A DNA stretch of 47,054 bases from contig JAGGVB010000201.1 of assembly GCA_021158245.1 (NCBI GenBank), forward strand, positions 1 through 47,054. The letters are read 5' to 3'. The position numbers and the translations under genes are program-made. This stretch comes from a bacterium. GTDB taxonomy: Bacteria > Zhuqueibacterota > QNDG01. Within the stretch, counting starts at the first letter, position 1, and each line of letters opens with the position of its first letter. This document shows positions 43,953 through 47,054 of the stretch, piece after piece. The notes under the pieces are model-generated. The model saw only the letters and a list, made by a program, of their open reading frames with translations, searched no databases and had not been told where the DNA came from.

Positions 43953-44619
43953 TAAACAGAAATATGACAATATTAAGATCCCGCTGCTTGTGGTGGATGA
44001 TGATCCGTTTCTGCGGGATGTTTTAAAAAGATTCCTGTCCCGAAAGGGATATGTTGTTGCCGTGGCAGAGGATGCGGATGAAGCCATAAGTTATTCGAGA
44101 GAGATACCGTTCAGAATCGCAGTTATTGATATTTTTATTCACGGTATGGATGGAATCAAGCTCGCAGAAGAACTAAAAAAAGCCATTCCGTCGTTAATCA
44201 TTATTATCATGACGGGCCATCCGAGCCTTGATACTGCACTTACTGCTTTAAAACAGGGCGTTCAGGATTATCTGATAAAACCTTTTGCACTTGAGCAGAT
44301 CGAAGAGAGTATTACGAGGTGTCTCAGAGAAAAAAAGATTGTTGAAGAAAATAATCAATTGAAAGAAAGAATTGAAGTCTTGGCCGGAAAAGTTGAAGAA
44401 TATGAGAAAATATTACATCAGACACATGTAATTCATTCTCATCCGGTTGCTGATTTACAAAAACAGAAAGTACGGGGAGATGCTGTTTACCGTGATCAGA
44501 GTGTACAGAGCATACAGGAAAGATTAAAGAAACTTCTGCTTTTAAAAGAAGAAGGAATAATCCCGGAAGAAGAATACCAGCTAAGAAGATCTCAGCTTTT
44601 AAAAATGAGTGAGAAATAG
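43945..44619 (+). CDS. Response regulator with coiled coil and SHOCT-like tail
   Basis: The protein has 224 residues from ATG 43945; ATG 43933 and TTG 43930 are in frame. Residues ~12-130 are a receiver (LLVVDDDPFLRDVLKRFL, AVIDIFIHGMDG, LIKPF). Residues ~132-165 form a coiled coil. Residues ~193-222 (ERLKKLLLLKEEGIIPEEEY) match the short SHOCT oligomerisation motif. There is no DNA-binding domain, so it probably acts through assembly or protein contact. It ends 2 bp before the kinase at 44622. Confidence 0.85.
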   Translation: MADKQKYDNIKIPLLVVDDDPFLRDVLKRFLSRKGYVVAVAEDADEAISYSREIPFRIAVIDIFIHGMDGIKLAEELKKAIPSLIIIIMTGHPSLDTALTALKQGVQDYLIKPFALEQIEESITRCLREKKIVEENNQLKERIEVLAGKVEEYEKILHQTHVIHSHPVADLQKQKVRGDAVYRDQSVQSIQERLKKLLLLKEEGIIPEEEYQLRRSQLLKMSEK

Positions 44620-44621
44620 GC

Positions 44622-45866
44622 ATGGGACAGAAACAAAAAACAAGTAGTAAAAATTCTCTTGCAAACGCATTCGATTCCTTTAATATGCGTGTCTCTGATC
44701 TCGGAGATTCCTACAGGGAGTTAACAAACAAAATTGAGAAGCTCAATCTTGAGATATCAAAGAAAAATAGGCAGCTCGAAGATAATTTTTATGAAGTGAA
44801 TAAACTGCGGCTCTTTTTTGATTCCATACTTAACAGTATGATTGATGGTGTTATTGTTGTTGATACTTCCGGTACTGTAGTACTTTTCAACAGAGGTGCT
44901 GAAATCCTTACCGGAGTTTCAGGTAAACAGACAATAGGCAAACACTACAATAAACTGTTTGACAAAAGTGTAAGCAACAGATTTTCACCTCTCTATACTT
45001 TAAGCAGCGGAAAAGCTCTGTTACTTGAAGAAAAAGAGATGCACATAAGTAACGGGAAAATACTTCCTGTAAGGTACAGCACCTCTCTTGTGCAGGACAG
45101 TAGTAATAATATTCTCGGGGCAGTGGAAGTCTTCAGTGATCTTACGAGAATAAAGCATCTTGAAGATGAGATGCAGCAGGTTCGTACTCAGACAGCCCTG
45201 AACCAGATGGCTGTTCTTGTATCACATGAAATAAGGAATCCGCTTGGAGGTATAAGAGGATATGTGGATCTTATAGCAGAATCTCTCGACAAAGATGATC
45301 CTATACGGAATATGATTGATCATGTGATTTCATCTGTAACTCTTCTTGATGAGATTGTATCAAAATTCCAGATTTATACAAGGCCGGTAAAACCGCACTT
45401 TGATGATGTTGAGTTTACAGAATTCGTTAAAGATGTTACTGAATTCTTTACCGAGAAAAAGGAATTTGTGAAGAGGAATATACGCGTAATTATTAAAAAT
45501 GGAATAAAGAAGCCTGTAAATGTAAGGCTTGACCCGATTCTGTTTGAGCAGGTTATTATTTCAATCCTGGATAACAGTTTCAAAGCTATGAAGAATGGCG
45601 GGACTTTAAGAATCAATATTTCAAAGAACAATACCAGGCTCGCAGGGAATAGTGCGGTTTCCCTTACTATTTCCGATTCGGGCAGTGGCATGGAATCAGA
45701 AATTAGTAAAAAAGCATTTGTACCGTTTTTTACAACAAGGGAAAAAGGGCTTGGCCTCGGGCTTGCACTGGCAAAAAATTTTGTCAGTTTACACCGCGGG
45801 CAAATCTGTTTGGAAAGTGAGAAAAATATAGGAACTACTGTAAAAATATTTTTACCGATGGAGTGA
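44622..45866 (+). CDS. PAS histidine kinase (NtrB/FlrB-like)
   Basis: The protein has 414 residues. Residues ~20-65 form a coiled coil, then a PAS domain (~70-185, IDGVIVVDTSGTVVLFNRGA), HisKA with H202 (VLVSHEIRNPLGGIRGYVD) and the ATPase domain (ISILDNSFKAM, DSGSGM, GLGLGLALAKNFV). It has no membrane segments. The order resembles soluble NtrB/FlrB kinases that pair with sigma54-dependent regulators; such a regulator begins 10 bp downstream. Confidence 0.93.
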   Translation: MGQKQKTSSKNSLANAFDSFNMRVSDLGDSYRELTNKIEKLNLEISKKNRQLEDNFYEVNKLRLFFDSILNSMIDGVIVVDTSGTVVLFNRGAEILTGVSGKQTIGKHYNKLFDKSVSNRFSPLYTLSSGKALLLEEKEMHISNGKILPVRYSTSLVQDSSNNILGAVEVFSDLTRIKHLEDEMQQVRTQTALNQMAVLVSHEIRNPLGGIRGYVDLIAESLDKDDPIRNMIDHVISSVTLLDEIVSKFQIYTRPVKPHFDDVEFTEFVKDVTEFFTEKKEFVKRNIRVIIKNGIKKPVNVRLDPILFEQVIISILDNSFKAMKNGGTLRINISKNNTRLAGNSAVSLTISDSGSGMESEISKKAFVPFFTTREKGLGLGLALAKNFVSLHRGQICLESEKNIGTTVKIFLPME

Positions 45867-45876
45867 GGAGAATAAC

Positions 45877-47054
45877 ATGCTTGACAGGAAGATTTTAGTT
45901 GTTGAAGATGATCCTATTTTGAGACGTTTTGTTAGTGATGTTCTTACAAGAAAGGGTTTTGAAGTAACATCAGCTGAAAATGGCATGAAGGCAATGGAAA
46001 AAATTCAAAAAAGTTCATTTCATCTCGTAATAAGTGATTTAAAGATGGAAGAGATGGACGGGCTCAGGCTTCTCGAAAATATAAAAAAGACCGTACCATC
46101 TACAGAAGTAGTTATTATTACTGCATACGGATCCGTATCAACAGCAGTGGAGGCTATGAAAAAAGGAGCTTTTGACTATATCACCAAACCAGTTGAATTG
46201 GAAGAACTTGATATTGTGATTGAGAGAGTTTTTCAGCATCAGAATCTGCTTTCTGAGAATAAATATCTGAAGGAACAACTTGTAAAAAGCGAAGTTTCAA
46301 GTAATATTATCGGAAGATGCGCGGCTACCCAAAAAGTTAAAAGTATGATTGAAATGGTAGGCCCCCTGGATTCTACGGTACTTATTCAGGGTGAAACAGG
46401 TGTAGGCAAAGAAGTTGTTGCCAATGCAATTCATAAAATGAGCACCAGGGCAAATAAACCGTTTATTAAGGTGAACTGTGCTGCTCTCCCGGAGACTCTG
46501 CTTGAGAGTGAACTTTTCGGACATGAAAGAGGAGCTTTTACAGGTGCAGTACAAAGATCAAAAGGAAGATTTGAACTTGCAGACGGCGGCACACTACTTC
46601 TTGATGAAATAGGTGAACTGGGATTCCAGGTGCAGGCCAAGCTTTTAAGGGCACTTCAGTATCAGGAATTTGAAAGAGTAGGAAGCGGGAAAAGTGTAAG
46701 TGTGGATGTGCGTGTTATTGCGACTACTAACAGAAACCTTAAGGAAGAAGTGAAAAAAGGGACGTTCAGAAAGGATCTTTTTTTTAGATTGAATGTGGTA
46801 CCGGTTACACTTGTGCCGCTTAGAAACCGTAAAGAAGATATTCCGTTTTTTGTGGAGCAGTTTTTACAGCAGTTTAATGCCAAATATAATCGAGATAAAA
46901 AGATATCTGATTCAGCAATGGATCTTTTAATACAGTATGACTGGCCCGGCAATGTAAGGGAGCTTGAGAACAGCATTGAAACTGCAGTAATAATGAATCA
47001 CGAAAATTTGCTGAAACCCGATAATTTTATGTTTCTTGAAGATCACAGAGACCT
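45877..47054 (+). CDS. Sigma54-dependent response regulator, 3'-truncated by window
   Basis: The frame runs off the right edge (392 codons visible). The ATG at 45877 follows TGAGGAG. Residues 3-120 are a receiver (KILVVEDDPILRRFVSDVL, LVISDLKMEEMDG, YITKPV). The AAA+ domain has GETGVGKE, ELFGHERGAFTGA and LLDEIGELG, and the arginine-finger region DWPGNVRELENSI. The DNA-binding domain lies beyond the window. It is the partner of the kinase at 44622. The GAFTGA motif is intact, so sigma54 activation is expected. Confidence 0.94.
   Translation, partial: MLDRKILVVEDDPILRRFVSDVLTRKGFEVTSAENGMKAMEKIQKSSFHLVISDLKMEEMDGLRLLENIKKTVPSTEVVIITAYGSVSTAVEAMKKGAFDYITKPVELEELDIVIERVFQHQNLLSENKYLKEQLVKSEVSSNIIGRCAATQKVKSMIEMVGPLDSTVLIQGETGVGKEVVANAIHKMSTRANKPFIKVNCAALPETLLESELFGHERGAFTGAVQRSKGRFELADGGTLLLDEIGELGFQVQAKLLRALQYQEFERVGSGKSVSVDVRVIATTNRNLKEEVKKGTFRKDLFFRLNVVPVTLVPLRNRKEDIPFFVEQFLQQFNAKYNRDKKISDSAMDLLIQYDWPGNVRELENSIETAVIMNHENLLKPDNFMFLEDHRD

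Overview
The window is chromosomal DNA of a Gram-negative, saccharolytic bacterium, most likely an FCB-group lineage outside classical Bacteroidetes (KSB1/Calditrichota-like; this is inference). The grounds are a TonB receptor with a carboxypeptidase-regulatory-like N-terminus, a secreted protein with a type IX-like C-terminal domain next to a PorV/PorQ-like protein, promoters of ordinary TTGACA/TATAAT type, and NtrC-type regulators. Every gene I can support lies on the + strand.

Region 1 (1-6313) holds secreted glycan-active genes: the end of one ADP-ribosylglycohydrolase-fold protein, a broken nucleoside-hydrolase-like remnant, a second ADP-ribosylglycohydrolase-fold protein fused to a multi-pass membrane domain, a TIM-barrel glycosidase candidate, and an overlapping SUMF1-fold protein.

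Region 2 (6444-27008) is a catabolic island centred on a bacterial microcompartment (BMC). In order it has a SorC-family regulator, a GH116 glycosidase, an RpiB-DeoC fusion, a BMC-T, a BMC-H, a BMC-P, a CoA-acylating aldehyde dehydrogenase, a second BMC-T and two more BMC-P pentamers. Then come a TonB receptor, a type IX-type surface protein, a PorV-like protein, a sugar/nucleoside permease, a DUF4185 lipoprotein, a DUF4380 protein and ribokinase. The reading is: surface and periplasmic hydrolases release a pentose or riboside; the permease imports it; ribokinase phosphorylates it; the shell-enclosed RpiB-DeoC fusion isomerises and cleaves the sugar phosphate to an aldehyde; and the aldehyde dehydrogenase turns that into acyl-CoA. 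This matches the sugar-phosphate-utilising, Haliangium-like BMC type. The aldehyde dehydrogenase and the linker of RpiB-DeoC carry near-matching amphipathic helices that look like encapsulation peptides. A consensus sigma70 promoter lies inside the operon.

Region 3 (27071-30206) is a second copy of the glycosidase/SUMF1 pair. It is a direct repeat 23,893 bp from the first copy, with patches of perfect identity, so the pair brackets the BMC island.

Region 4 (30365-33966) has a large membrane/spermidine-synthase-like/TPR fusion, then an initiator-like tRNA with an abnormal anticodon/variable region and a strong terminator.

Region 5 (34065-47054) is a dense signalling cluster: three histidine kinases, two sigma54-dependent response regulators (the last cut by the window end), two stand-alone receivers, an HD-GYP protein, two receiver proteins with extra domains and a small Cys-containing protein.
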